Counted from the stretch's first letter, positions 50,390 through 63,383 are shown. The stretch: DNA of 64,000 bases from Sindora glabra (GCA_020226215.1 CM035229.1:86073343-86137342); one strand, 5' to 3'. Notes: a model not told the origin generated them from the sequence alone. A program made the numbers and translations.

Positions 50390-52770
50390 TGACACCTGAG
50401 CTTGATGATAAGTCCTTATTATACTTACAGTCCAGACATATTTCATAGGCCGAGTGGCTAGAGCAGGTAAGTTTATTCTGTTAATAAAAATTGCTTTATT
50501 TTGCATTTACTAATTATATTTTTCATTTGGTCTATAAAGGCGGATCGAACCTTGAAGTTATGATGTGTCACTTATAGGAATCATCTCTTTGATCCACCTC
50601 TTGTAATTGTCCCATATCTACAACTGGCAGGATTTTATGGTACTAGCTGGCTCGATCACTTTAATTTCAATGCTACTCTTGTGTCCACTCTTGTTGAGCG
50701 ATGACGTCTTGAGACACACACTTTCAACACCACCTCGAGGGAGTGCACCATTAACCTACGAGATATTTGTATCCAATTAGGTTTACCATGTAAAGGAGTT
50801 CCTATCTCTGGATACACTGAACATGATTGACCAAGGATGTGCAAAGATTTACTAGGGGTTAGACGACCCAAAGAATGTTTACAAGGCCAGCATCTGAGCA
50901 TCACTTGGTTAGTAGCAAACTTTGAACACTTACTAGATGATGCAGATGATGAACAAACATAGTATTTTGCATGTGCCTACATCTTAAGGCTCATAGGCAA
51001 TTATTTTATGCCCGACACTTCGAGTCATAAAGTGTTGCTAATGTATCTATCGTTGCTAGAAAATTTTATAGTTGCTAGTCGATATAGTTAGGGGTCAGCA
51101 ATTGTAGCATGCTTGTATGGAGAACTATGTACTGCCACTAAATGTGATAAGATTAACATTAGTAGATGTTTGCACCTATTGTATTTATGGGTATAGGATC
51201 AATTTTTCACTCTAACACCACCAAGACCAGTGTATCCTGATCCTCAACTGGACCCGTACTTCCACTATTAGGCTTTAGGTATGGATCATACATGATTTTA
51301 ATATTGCATTTCTCATAACACCTTAAAATATTCAAACAAATGATATATAATTTATAATCATTGCAAGTGGAAGAACACTAAGTTACCTCCCTAACTGTCA
51401 AGAATGGTCTTACACCAATATAGATTACTACTTAATCAAATGAGGGCTGATGAGGTAGAAAGGCATATTTTATTGTATCTAACGAAGCCATTTTGACATA
51501 TAATGATATGTTTATTTTTATTACACTTGTGTGATGTAGATTATTTAACACCCTTATGACATTCCCAATGTATAGCACTTGTACCAGGGTATTGCTTGAC
51601 CTTACCTGACATATGACTGGGATCAATTCCCATCATATACTTTCACATTGTGGAATGGTACCATACAGATCATGTGCTTCGCCAATTTGGCAAGCGGCAG
51701 CCCATCCCACAAGAGCTATTCAATTTGGATTCTTATCATACATTGTAACTTTGGGGTAAAATGTCAAAAAACTGGTGGTAAAAGCATATGATATTCATTA
51801 GTGCTTGGAATACATGGTGCAATACGCTTTCGTTGACTGAGATAAAGACAGATTACTTTCACCATGACTCGGGTTACATGACATGGTGCTAGAAGCATAC
51901 TAGGCAATAAGTTCATCCAGCTAGTGATGGTCCGAGATTTATGGTAACTAAAGATGTTCGCACATTTTTTTCCTATTTCTTCAAAATATAATATATATTA
52001 AAATAACATAATGTACTTCTTTATAGCCTGATGTGGTTAAGAGATTACGAAAGCTCAGTATCGAGGATTCCTCCTCTCAACTGTACAGTCAATTTAGGCA
52101 GATAATGGACTAGGAATATCACTTCATGCTATGTGCACTAGGAAAGCATCAAGATATGACTGCTTCCCAGCCTACTTATCCTACTGATGAATTACTGAAA
52201 CCACTCATTCCCAAGCCTAGGCATGGTAGGAGAGGTCACGGTTTCATGTCTTTTAGGGATCTCATTTTACCGAAAGAAAGAGATGACGATGAAAGTATCC
52301 TTCATGGTCATCCATCAATGACACAAGCAGATGTCCCTTCCTCTTACACCTCTCCATCCATGTAGGCTAATATAAAAGGTGCAAGTCCATTAACTTATAC
52401 CCCCTCATCACAATTCTTCACAAGTAGAGATGCTGACCTATCATATAGTATGATGTTACCCTCACAGCACCCTTATAATGCTTCCTAGTTATCATTCTTC
52501 ACCCTATCGCCATCATAATCAACTCAGCAAGCCCCGAGTTCTCTAATCGTGTTATTTGATGACCCATTTGCATTTATTACAGAGTATGCTAACGGATCCA
52601 CAGAGCAGCAACAACAAGGATTTTTCATCTCGGAAAAACCTATTTCACTATTTCAATCCTCCCCCTGGACTTAAACTCTCCACCCTCTAGGGGTTAAACC
52701 CATTCGACTCACATAGATGATGATGACAACAATGATGAAGATGAACAGCACGGTGCCCTAACTTAACGAC
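50390..52770 (+). pseudogene. Plant mobile domain (PMD) protein, broken
   Basis: Relic of the PMD (aminotransferase-like) family, as in Arabidopsis MAIN and MAIL1 and in many plant transposons. An intron GTAAG-AAAG (50467-50539) keeps its sites. Exon 2 reads LAGFYGTSWL near 50625, TLVERxRLETHTFNT (50690), TINLRDICIQLGLPCKG (50750) and ACAYILRLIGNYFMPD (50970). SLLEN and GSAIVACLYGELC follow near 51050-51130. Later parts include VEWYHTDHVLRQFGKRQPIP (around 51650-51705), the strongest PMD hallmark, and a proline- and serine-rich tail (52140-52700). Stops interrupt several blocks. It lies 200 bp after the transposase, same strand, inside the same terminal repeats. Confidence 0.88.
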
Positions 52771-54549
52771 TACAACAAGAAACGTGACGCCTTCTATGTG
52801 AGATTGGGAGCTATTATTTTGGTGATTGAATATTTCATTGTTGTATTATAGTGTTATATTCAAATTTTTTATTTAATTGATTCATAGCTTTTTTTTCTTC
52901 AGATTTAGTAGTCTCTCATCTTTCATTTATCAAATTATCCAATTTTATAAATTAATTGTACAAACTGAAAAATTTTCACACTCTTATTCATTAATTCAAA
53001 TCATATCATTTAATTAATTTCATTTATTTTATTTTTATTTAAAATTCCTTACAGCATTCTAAGATACTACTTGTTATGTTGTTAATTTAACGTTATGTTT
53101 GCACAGAACTATAGGAAATGGTGTCGATTACTCATCTGGAGGTAAAAAGCTAGGTAAATAAATTTTACGAATGATACTCATCATGAGGTAAAAGAAATTA
53201 AAAAATGAGTGTCCTTCATCTTAAAAAAAAAATTAAAATACATGTAATTTTGATTTAATTGAGAATAGATATTTATATTTTATTTGTTTATCCTTCAATT
53301 ACTTTTTTTTAAGGCTCTATTTGTATCGATGGAAAACACTTTTTATAAAACCAAGTTATAGGATAAAAAGATAAGAGAAAATATTTCATTCACTTAATAT
53401 TAAATATTAAGAATTTGATAAAATAACTTCTTTTTTTTTTCTTTAAGGAACTTGCTTTCTTTTATTATTATAACTTTATGAACCATTTTCAATAATTATG
53501 GATGGAAGTATCATGTTACTCTTTTATCAATATCATCTATAATTTTTTTATGAAAAATATTATCTAATAAAACTAGTATGTCCCAAATTATTAACCTAAA
53601 AGTGTTTTAAATATTAACTTTTAGATGTTAAAGTCAAATATCACCTTTAAATTACTTTTAAAAAATTAAATTTTGCACCATTTAATTTTAGAAATTTGAA
53701 CTTTACAAGTTGAATTTTACTAAACTTATACTTAATATTTTGTTGTCCTAATTAATTAAATATTTTATCAAATTATGTATTTTTTTATTTTTACATAAAA
53801 ATTACAACATTATAATTTTTTAATTATTTTTTGGCATGTAATTCAACAAATTATTTTCAAGTATTTAAATAAATTTTTTTCACATAATTTATTTTTATTA
53901 TTTATATAACATAAATATTATATGTGATAAAATAAAAAATAAACAATGTATTATATTATTAGGATTCATATTTAGTAATTTCTTAAAAATATATAATCTG
54001 TATATAATTAATTTTTTATAAATTAAATTGTATCACATTATGGACTAACATAATTTACTAATAAAATATTTATTTTCATGATGCAGATTATATTCTAATT
54101 TCATGTTTAGTTAAATATTTTTACAAATATATACATCACATTATGATAAAACATGGTTTAAAAATTTTATTTTATAATTTAAATCTTCTATCTAATAAGT
54201 TTACAAGAGAATAAGTAAAAATTTGATATTTATTAAAATTTTAATTATTCTAATGATCTTTTTATAGTTACTAATTTCATTGTATTATATATATTACAAT
54301 ATTATGATAGTTAATATAATTTTTAATTATTATTTTAAATCTTGAATAATTAGTATCAAAGCAACATTCAAAATATAAAAAATTAAGTTAAATATAAGTT
54401 AAGTCAAAACTACAAATAAAATACAAATAAGGGAATAAATTATAAATAAGTAAAACTCAAATTAAGAAAATTATTGTCAAATTGAAGTAAAAAAATAATA
54501 TTTAAATAAAATAAAATAAATGGATCATGGAGAGGAGGGTGGCCCATAT
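52771..54549. other. Non-coding right interior of the MULE
   Basis: AT-rich, no gene recognised, between the PMD relic and the right terminal repeat. Confidence 0.5.
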
Positions 54550-54690
54550 GACCAATGAATCACAAGGTTCCCCTCCCCGTAATCAACATTTTTCAAGAAA
54601 ATTTTTTTTAAGTATTTAGAGAAATAGTTTTTATTGCACAGTACATGGGGAAATTGTTTTCCTAACCTAAGTGCTGCTATCAAATAGCCT
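54550..54690 (-). repeat. Right terminal inverted repeat of the MULE
   Basis: Ends GCTGCTATCAAATAGCC, followed at once by the TTGCGATGT duplication. Inverted relative to 44859-45000 with similar spacing of the shared blocks. The inner limit is approximate. Confidence 0.8.
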
Positions 54691-54699
54691 TTGCGATGT

Positions 54700-57384
54700 C
54701 CTTTACTTTTCAGGGTGAGTTCTTCCTCTTTTATTTAATTTTTCATTATGTTTTTTAATTTATTTAGTAATTTCTATACATAGTCTGCTATAAAATTGTA
54801 AATTATATATTTGGGTTTAGGTTGAATGACTTGAAATCATTATATTTGACTTAAAATATATATTATATGATGAATTTATGCAGAAGTTATTAACATTATA
54901 TTTAGTATAATACCATTAAAATGCATTATTTAGCTAAATTTTGAGTATTTTTAATAAATTTTAAATTATAGAATATATTTTCAAATAAATAAAATTATTA
55001 TCTTTTATAATATCTCTAAATAATAAAGTTTATTTATAAAATAAATTTGATATAAATATATTATATGTTCATTTTTACTTTTATTTTGATTGTTGAATAA
55101 AATTTATAAATGATTGATATAATTACTATTATAATTATTGAACGATATTTACATAGTGGTTGATATTAAGATGGTGATGTTTTACTATGTTTTATTGCTT
55201 TATTGTGTGAATTAGTACAATTAATATATTGTACAATTTCATATATTTATTAGGTTAATTGTATTATGAGTTAGGTAGAAAATACAATGATGAAATTTAT
55301 GTAGAAGTTTGCAAAAATAAAAAAATAAAATTTCCCATAATGCAAAATTTCATAAAACCCTTACAATTGTTTAAAAAATAAATGATAAAACTACTAAACG
55401 ATCAATGCACATAAACTACTAGTCTAGTAACTTCCACTATGTAAAATATATTCTCTTATTAATAGATAAAAAAATTTAGTTAAGTTAAATGTAATTTTAA
55501 TATATTATTAATATAAAATATATTATATTATGAATTAATAAAAAAAAGATACAATATAATAATATAAGCTAACATTGAGCCCATGCTATACACAAGTATT
55601 TATTTTTTCTAAAATAAGAATAATAAATATTATATATAAAAATTATAAAAATATTAAATATAATTTTTTATGTTTATATTGTAATTATTATATGCTTAAA
55701 TTTAAATACATGATATTATATCTATACTAAGTAATATTAGCATCTAAGATATAGAAGAAAAAATTGGAAAATGTGGAATTAAGTAAGGAAAAAGAAAAGA
55801 AACAATGGGTGGATTATAAAGTAATATAATAATTAAAAATAAAAATCAATTAAATTAAAATTTTTACTTATTAAAATATTATGACAAAAATAAAATGCAT
55901 ATTTTATTTTATGTATATTTGTTTATAAAATTAATGTTAGAGTATAAGTAATGGAAGTGAATATAAAAAAAATGAAAGAAAGAAAAATATGAATTGCATA
56001 AAAAAAAAAGGAAGAGAAATAATTAGTAAGTTATAAAGTAATATAATTATTCTTAAAAGTAGAATATGTACTTAAAAAATAAATTAAAATTTTAAGTTAT
56101 ATGAAATATTTTTATAATAAAAAAATATTATATTATATTATATTATATATATTATACTTGATGATATTAACATATGAGCTGTAAATAATAAAAGGAGTGT
56201 ATACGGAAAAAAAAGATAGAAATGTAATGAAATAGATAAAAAAAGTAAAATTGTGCATAAATTGTAAAATGATATCAAGAATTCCTTATAATTATCATAA
56301 AATGATATTAAGAATTCCCATCCCATGATCTAAAGGATCATGTTCAATATCATTCTTTGTATAAAATTTTCCTATTTGATTTCAATCATATAAATTTTTA
56401 AAAGTACTTTTACATCAAAACCCTTGTAATAATATTATATTATATTTTTATTTAATGATATTGACATTCAAATTATAAATAATATAAGTAAATATAAAAA
56501 ATATATAATAAATTAGTAAAAATATATTTAAACATTAATCTTTAAATAAAACGTAGCACACAAAAATTAATATGAAAAAATATTAAAAAAATTTAATTAA
56601 ATAAATTTAAAATTCTTCAAAATTTAACAAATAATATTAAATGATAAGGAAAGTAATGTAGGAGTTAAAAATAAAACATATAATTAAAAATATATTATAT
56701 TATTCACATTTGAACTATAAATAATTGAAGTAAATGTAAAAAAAAGAGTGATGTGCAATAAACTAAATAAAATGATACATAACTTGTAAAGGTTTGAAAA
56801 TTTTAGCATATTGAGAGGTTATTAATATATTAAAAAATTTAAGAATAAAATTAAAATTTAAAAATTAAACTACATCAGTATGGTTTCAAAATTTTAGCAT
56901 ATTAAGAGACTATTAATATATTAAAAATTTTGAGAATAAATTCAAGAATTAAACTATATCGATATAGTTTAAAATTTTTAACATGTTAAAAGGCTGTTAA
57001 TATATTGTTTTTAAATATGTTTTCATTTAATAGTGTGATGTATATATTCCAGTCATTATCAAAACTACTAGTCTAAAAAATCACACTATGTTAAATTTGA
57101 AATATATTTGCACTATAACTTTAGACTTGTTCAAGGGTTAGTTGATCTTCTTAAATGAGTCAACCTTTAAATTGTCAAAAGAATATGGATAGTATGGGAT
57201 ATGTCCTTTCATTATTATGCTAACCTTATCTATTAATTGTTTCACTTTATTAAAATTTCTTTCTTTTTCACTATTCTCCGGGTGTATACTATATTGGTGT
57301 ATAATATACACCCTTGGAAAATGAGGGGGGATGCTGCTAAAATTTTGTCACACACACATAATTGAATTGTATGATGACTTATGA
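54700..57384. other. AT-rich spacer with old tandem repeats
   Basis: No gene recognised. Diverged repeated blocks around 55730, 56160, 56455 and 56700 share a GATATTAACAT..TAAATAATAGAAG-like core. Three diverged copies of an 80-96-bp unit lie at 56790-57010. A hairpin with 9-bp arms GGGTGTATA/TATACACCC lies at 57280-57313. Confidence 0.45.
56790..57010. repeat. Three diverged tandem copies, 80-96 bp
   Basis: Each copy carries AAAATTTTAGCATATT(A/G)AGAG followed by TATTAATATATTAAA; starts near 56794, 56889 and 56970. Confidence 0.75.
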
Positions 57385-60300
57385 CCTTGTAGGCTAATTA
57401 CACCACATTTGTTGACGAAAGTTCAATAAACCTACAAGATCGATTATCTAATATGTACTGAAATAATGTAACTACATTTGTAGATAGAGCCAGAAACTTT
57501 GTCAATAACAAAGGGATGGTAAGATGTCCATGCATGAAGTGTTTAAATGTGCTGTAATATACATTGGAAACCATGAAGGCATACATAATAAATAACAGAT
57601 TTGATTCATCGTACACAAACTAGGTCCCTCATGGTGAAGGGTATGTATCTAGAGTTTAAATTATGTACAGAGCACTTGCTAATGATATTGATGAGATGAT
57701 TGGTATCATACATGACTTTATTGGCTCTCATGCTATTGATGATGTAGAAAACAATGATAGAGTTTAAAATAAGGACACTTTAAGAAGGACACATGTTAAG
57801 GACAAGCCTTTGATGACCTATTTATAGAAGTTAAAATTGAATTGTACTCCGATTGCATAACCTTTTCTTCATTAAACTTCTTAGTTAAGCTCATGCATCT
57901 GAAAGTACTTCACAAGTAGACAAGTAAGTCATTCGATTCCTTATTGAAATTATTAAAAAATGTACTATCAAAGGATAACAAATTGCCCGAGTCACATTAT
58001 AATGCAAGAAAATAGCTTAATAAGTTAATATTGTGGTACAAATCGATTCATACTTGTAAGCATGACTATATGCTCTTTTGGAAAGAACACGTTAAAGATG
58101 AGATTTGTCCAATTTATAGGGAGAGTCAATGGATCGACAAAAATACAAAAGGAAAAAGGTTCCTTAAAAGGTATTGTGATATTTTCCATTAACCTCTTGG
58201 TTGAAATGGTTATATGGATTAAGGCACATGTCAAAAGATATGAGATGACATCAGACGAAATGATTCATCAAAGATAGGGTTTTATAACATCTTGTTGATG
58301 GCAAAGCTTGGCAAGATTTTAACAGAAAGTATCCTAATTCTTAGCGGAGCTAAGGAATGTGCAATTAGGTTTGAGTGCAGATAGATTTAATCCTTTTAGT
58401 GATATAAGCCTATCATATAGCATGCAACCAATTACGATGACCACCTACAATTTGCCACCTTGGCTACATATGAGAGAGTTATTTTTCATGTTAATGCTAC
58501 CAATCCATAAGCCACAATCTCCAAGAAAAGACATAGATGTCTTCTTGAGATCACTTGTTAAAAACTGAAATAATTGTGGGAAATTAGAATTGAAACCCGA
58601 GATGTTACTATGAATAGCCTGTTTAAGATGCAAATAGCATTAATATGGACCATGAATGACTTCTCACTCAAAGTATCTGTCGGGTTGGAGAGGACAAGGG
58701 TTTAAAGCATGTCCCACCTACAATAAAGACACGCCATCAATGCAAACTGGAGGGAAAATTGCTTATGTCGGTCATCGTCGATTTCTTCCAAAAAGTCACA
58801 ATTAGGGAAACAGTAAAGACTTTGATGGAAAGACCAAAAGGAAAGCCCTTCCCAAGACAGTTTACTAATGACATGATCATGGACCAATTAAGTAGAACAC
58901 ATCAGAGAGTACCTAGAAAACACATGCAGTAGGGTAAAGTTAAGTGGAAGAGAGGTGTAGATGAACTTAATTGGAGTAAGAAGAGTATCTTCAAACTTTC
59001 ATACTGGCCCACAACAATCTTGAGGCATAACATTGACATGATATATGTTGAGAAAAATGTATGTGATAACATTATGGGTATACTCCTGAATATTGAACAT
59101 AAATTAAAGAACACAAACAATGCAAGGTGTGACCTAGCTGACAAGAATATAATACCAGAATTGTACTTATACAAAGAAAAGGGGAAATGGATGAAATCGC
59201 ATCCTAGGCACACGCTCAGTCAGGATGATCGACGTCGATCTTATCAATTCATTAAAAATATGAAGTTTCCTGACAGTTTGGCTAGAAATCTGAGAAAGAA
59301 TGTGATACAATGACATCTAGATCAAGGGGTTAAAGTCCCACAACTATTATGTAATTATGCAACAATTGTTAGCACCTGCAGTGCGAGTATTTTTGCTAAA
59401 AGAGCTAGTATTACCAATTATTGAGTTGTGCAACTACTTCAACTAAATCTGTGAAAGAACTCTAAACAAGTAGGATGTGAAGTAAGCTAAGGAAGATATT
59501 GCACTGATTTTATGCAAACTTGAAAGGATATACCTTCCGACATCCTTTGATATAATTGTCCACTTAGTGATGCACTTGCCTAAGGAAGCAACACTAGGGG
59601 ATCCCATTCATTTTAGGTGGATATATCCATATAAGAGATATATAAAGAAGCTAAAGGATTACGTTAGGAACCATGCTCGACCTGAAGGTTCCATCACTGA
59701 AGGGTATGTTATAGATGAGGCATTGACATTTTGTTCTATGTATCAATAAGAGGTGAAAACAAAATTCAGCCGACCTTATCGTAACCAAGATATAGCCAAT
59801 GTGAGTATAGAAAGATAACTATCAATTTTTAGATCTTAATATCGACCCATCAGTAGAAAGTACATTGTTCATTTAGATAGGAAGGATTGGATACAACAAT
59901 ATGGTATATCTTCAATAATTGTCTTGAAATTCAAAAGCATTTAGAGTAAGTCCCTCAAACTATTTTGCATTTCATCCAGTTCATTCTATTTCCTAATAAG
60001 CCTCTTCTATAATGTAGTGAACATAGAAGATAATTATAGGCAAATGGTTGCTAGAACATTAAACACTTGCAAAGAAGCCAGCTTCCGTCATGGTTTTACT
60101 CGAAGGTAATTTTTTTATCATCTTTGTTACAGCTTAATGCTACACAATTTTATTTTATACTTATGTTGTTATTGTTCACTTTGAAAAATCATATAATTTA
60201 CCATCTTCACAAGAGTGGATCTCCCGAGGCGACTGACGAGCTATTATCCTTAGCTTTCGGACTAAGCTTCATGGTTATGTTGTGTTTAAGGTATATGGTA

Positions 60301-60850
60301 AATAGAGTTTGTTTCATCGGTACTTCTCGAGATACAAAGTATAAGATGCAGAATAATAAGGTTTCTGTGTTTAGAATTGAAAATAATGCATTTTATGGTA
60401 TTTTAGAGGAAGTTATAAAGTTAAGTTATTTACATAACTACTTTGTTACTTTCTTTAAATGTAAATGGTATAACACCGATCATAGGAAAAGGAAAATTAT
60501 CATAGACAAAAATATAACAAACATTTCTATCAATGCTCAATGGTACAGAGATAATTTGTATATACTTGCATATCAAGTATGATAAGTTTTTTACATTGAT
60601 AATCCTCTTAATGAATCGGAATTGCAAGTTATAAATAATACGATGCATTGTGATCCATGGGATGTTTTTTATAATGATAATATTAGTGCCAATGGCGTAT
60701 CTTATTTATAGGATGATAACTCTGCAAACTTTGCCCTTATAGTAGATCTTGAAGATTTTGCCTTAATTACCTTGTAGAATCAAAACTATAACCCTCATTC
60801 TGTTTCATCTTCTACAAATGTTCATCTTACTTCATAAATGTTTGATGACT
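57385..60850 (+). pseudogene. CACTA (En/Spm) transposase Tnp2 with DUF4216-like tail, broken
   Basis: Successive blocks of a plant CACTA Tnp2 transposase with many stops. A transposase-associated N-domain (57400-57640) has VRCPCMKCLN and a WVPHGEGY block. The Tnp2 core begins with SIHTCKHDYMLFWKEH near 58045, then SADRFNPFSD (58377), IHKPQSPRKDIDVFLRSL (58503), KIAYVGHRRFLPK (58755), EKNVCDNIMGILLNIEHKLK (59050) and the FPDSLARN segment (59268). Next is MHLPKEA with RWIYPYKRYIKKLKDYVRN ARPEGSITEGY (59567-59710). After an AT-rich gap, 60270-60580 matches DUF4216 (YGILEEVIKLSYL, FKCKWYNTD, DNLYILAYQV). Neither terminal CACTA repeats nor the 3-bp duplication could be identified. Confidence 0.9.
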
Positions 60851-62445
60851 TTTGATAAGAAAAATATTTACTATTAATTTTACAGAATAGGTCTTATTTT
60901 ATAATTTTGGATTAATTTTACAAATTTGTGAATTTATTCAGTAAATGCTGAATTTTGACACTGTTTCTGTTTTTCAGTCATAACTTGTTGGATTTTGACA
61001 CTATCTCTATTTTTCAGTCATAACTTAGGCTCTAAATATCAGATTGAGGCAAAATTTATACTGATAGAAAGATAAAAGATATATCTACAACTTTTATGTT
61101 TTGGTCCAAGCTTAGTTCCGACGTTTTGGAGGTCAAAAGTGGCCAAGAAGTTGAAGGCATCATTCTATCCCAGTTGAACCAATTTTGGTATTTAGGCTAT
61201 ATCTAGAGCTACAAAGGTCCGATTAAGGTGAAATCAGTGTTCAAATTTTGCTAAGACCCAAGCCTACAGCCTTAAACTAAAATATTAGTGAAACTACATC
61301 ATTTTAGGGGTCATTCATCAATTGGAAGTCAGACCAGCGAGATTTCACTCTTGGACCTTCTAGAAAAAATTGTTAAGTTTAACAATCCTAATAGGAGTAG
61401 GATTAGCAAGGCCTTAATTTTTGTAATCCTAAGAGAACTAGGATTAGGATTCTATAGGTTTTTTAGATATAAATAGAGATGAGTGGTGGGCAACAAATCA
61501 TACAATTCAGAATTTCAACAAATCCAACAGCCAGCTTTCCTCCTCTTTTTCTTGTTTCTTCTTTGTTCTTCATCAATGGAGGGCCTATTTTCTAAAGGTG
61601 ATTTAAGGAGTTTGAAATTCTCCTCTCAAGAATTATGAGATCATGGTTTGTAATGTTGACTTTTCTTAATTAATTTTCTTCTTTCCTTATTTACTTGTGC
61701 TGAATTATTGAGATTACTTGTGTTGGATGTTAGTTTAGTATAATTGATATTCCTCCATGTGATTTCTAGTTTCTTTGTTATTTTATTGATGAATTATGGT
61801 TGATAAATCATGTTTTCACACATAGAGTCAGAGGGTTGAGAGGTTAATTTAGATATTTCTATTTTAATTTCTTAATTTAACTGAATTCTGTCATTAAATC
61901 AATTTCAATCTCACATAGAGATTATAGCAGTTACCTAATCAGTCAATCTTACTTGATCAAATCCTAGGCAGTTGTCTAGCTTAGAATTCACAGATTATTG
62001 CAGGAGTTCTAGGTAATCTAAGGTTAAAGAATTAATTAGAAAAATTTAAATCCTAATTGATCTGTGATTAATCCAATTTAGGGCTCTCAATTTCCTTGAA
62101 TCAACTGTTTGATTCCATTAATTTCTGTTCTATTTTATTTTCATTTTACTTCTATTTTAATTTTAATTTTCATGCTTATCAATTATTTAAATTCGTGCAA
62201 CCAATCCGCCCAATTCTACATTTTGTATTGCACATGTTGCATAAAATATCATACAATATACATTATACAACATATATATATTACATTATGTTTCTGCACA
62301 GCATTCTATTTTATTATATTGCATTTTGTTTGCATTAGTTCTTCACATTTTTCATTGCATAAATAATTCAATAATTATGTATATATTATTAGAAAATCAT
62401 TTAGAAAAGGTAAAATTAAAGGATTATTAAGGGAACAACCTGGTT
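60851..62445. other. Repeat-derived non-coding stretch, LTR-like
   Basis: No gene recognised. It contains two 40-bp tandem copies at 60953-61030. A plus-strand TATA-like ATATAAATAGAG near 61468 is followed by a leader-like region with CTTTCCTCCTCTTTTTC, which looks like a plant LTR promoter. It separates the CACTA relic from short CACTA-like frames at 62.4-63.0 kb and may be an inserted LTR. Ends not found. Confidence 0.35.
60953..61030. repeat. 40-bp tandem duplication
   Basis: TTTTGACACTGTTTCTGTTT-type unit twice in a row, starting at 60953 and 60993, each ending CAGTCATAACTT. Confidence 0.93.
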
Positions 62446-62661
62446 GTGCTACTATACAATATTATTTTTGAGCACACCAGTTTTAATACAATTTTGGTGC
62501 ATTGCAGCGTGCACATCAACTTTATAAATGACAATGATAATATAGAAGATCAAACCACTAAAGATTACAAAAAAGAAGAGGTTTTAGAGTCCAGCGATGA
62601 TAACTCAACTGATGAAGAGGATAATAACCTTGCAACATTCACTGACGATGAATCTAATTAG
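62446..62661 (+). pseudogene. Acidic open frame, possible CACTA transposase tail
   Basis: A 71-codon frame whose second half is highly acidic (EVLESSDDNSTDEEDNN). It resembles acidic C-terminal tails of CACTA proteins, but there is no diagnostic motif. Assignment rests on its position 1.9 kb after the DUF4216-like block, same strand. Confidence 0.3.
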
Positions 62662-62898
62662 GATCATGACTTTTTAGATACTTAAGTAGTTATTAAGTAT
62701 TATGTTTTTATGAATTTGGATTTTGTACTAAGTATCATTTGTAACTAACTACATTAATTATTTTTGAATAATTCATTCTATACATACAAATGTAATTTAT
62801 CATAAAAGATAAATTATTTTGTTTGTCATAAGTATTACTTACTTACTGTCATAATCACTATTATGTGTGTTTGATTATGTATAACTATGCTTGATAGC
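62662..62898. other. AT-rich spacer
   Basis: Nothing recognisable. Confidence 0.5.
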
Positions 62899-63018
62899 AT
62901 GGCTGATATTATATCATACTATCATGAAGGAGATGGTGGATACGACCCACCACCAAACCTCAGTCATATCCCTTTCCAGTGTGAGAAAGGTCAAATTGGT
63001 TATACCAAAGTATTTTAA
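62899..63018 (+). pseudogene. Short frame starting MADIISYYHEGDGG
   Basis: 39 codons from ATG to TAA. The opening MAD...HEGDGGYDPPP resembles the N-terminus of the second protein of plant CACTA elements (MAD...DGGDDPP, from memory). It would be a truncated or intron-interrupted start of that gene. No downstream continuation is visible. Confidence 0.3.
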
Positions 63019-63043
63019 TCTACACTTTTTTTGAAAATGTATG

Positions 63044-63330
63044 TTCTATCGTGACGTACCCCACGGCGGGATTTGAAGGAGGCAAGTGGGCTTCCGCACC
63101 TCCTCCGAAAATGTGATTGTTATGTGTGGTGTGAATAAAAAGAAGATGGAGTGCCACTAATCATGTTTTATGGTATGATTGGAACACCAAAAGTGGTTTA
63201 CATTCCTAGAATTGGATTCAGAAGTTTGTTACATGTAGGGAAAGTATTAGCACCCTACAACATCCGTTCAAAGAACGGTTGCCTATTTATTCTAATTCTA
63301 TCTTATGAGTTAAATTATAATAGTCCTTAT
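63044..63330 (+). mobile_element. GC-richer patch resembling plant LTR-retrotransposon repeats
   Basis: Contains CCCACGGCGGGATTTGAAGG, GTGCCACTAATCATGTTTTA, GGGAAAGTATTAGCACCCTA and CCGTTCAAAGAACGGTTGCC. I recall the order 'GTCGCCACTAAT ... GGGAAGGTGTTAGCACCC ... CGT-AAGG-ACGG' as a recurrent repeat in many plant genomes, probably from LTR elements. No coding frame or boundary is seen. Confidence 0.35.
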
Positions 63331-63383
63331 TATATTACATGTATTTTATTAAGAGTATAATTTATAATTTTAGTTAAATTATT

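Larger units (their letters stand above)
44859..54690 (+). mobile_element. Mutator-like element with transposase and plant mobile domain relics
   Basis: A 9832-bp element. The ends are GGCATTTCAACTATTAGC (left) and, read inward from the right, GGCTATTTGATAGCAGC. An aligned internal block (CCCTAAATACTTAT at 44927 and its complement at 54610) lies 82 and 81 bases from the two ends. A perfect 9-bp target duplication TTGCGATGT flanks it (44850-44858 and 54691-54699), the size made by Mutator-family elements. The interior holds a MULE transposase relic (about 47497-50215) and a PMD relic (about 50390-52770), both on the plus strand. Neither gene is intact, so the element is dead, but its boundaries are exact. 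Confidence 0.93.

Noticed and set aside
62096..62366. Two overlapping Phe/Ile/Tyr-rich frames
   Set aside because: They follow from AT-rich sequence read in T-rich frames; no motif and no context.
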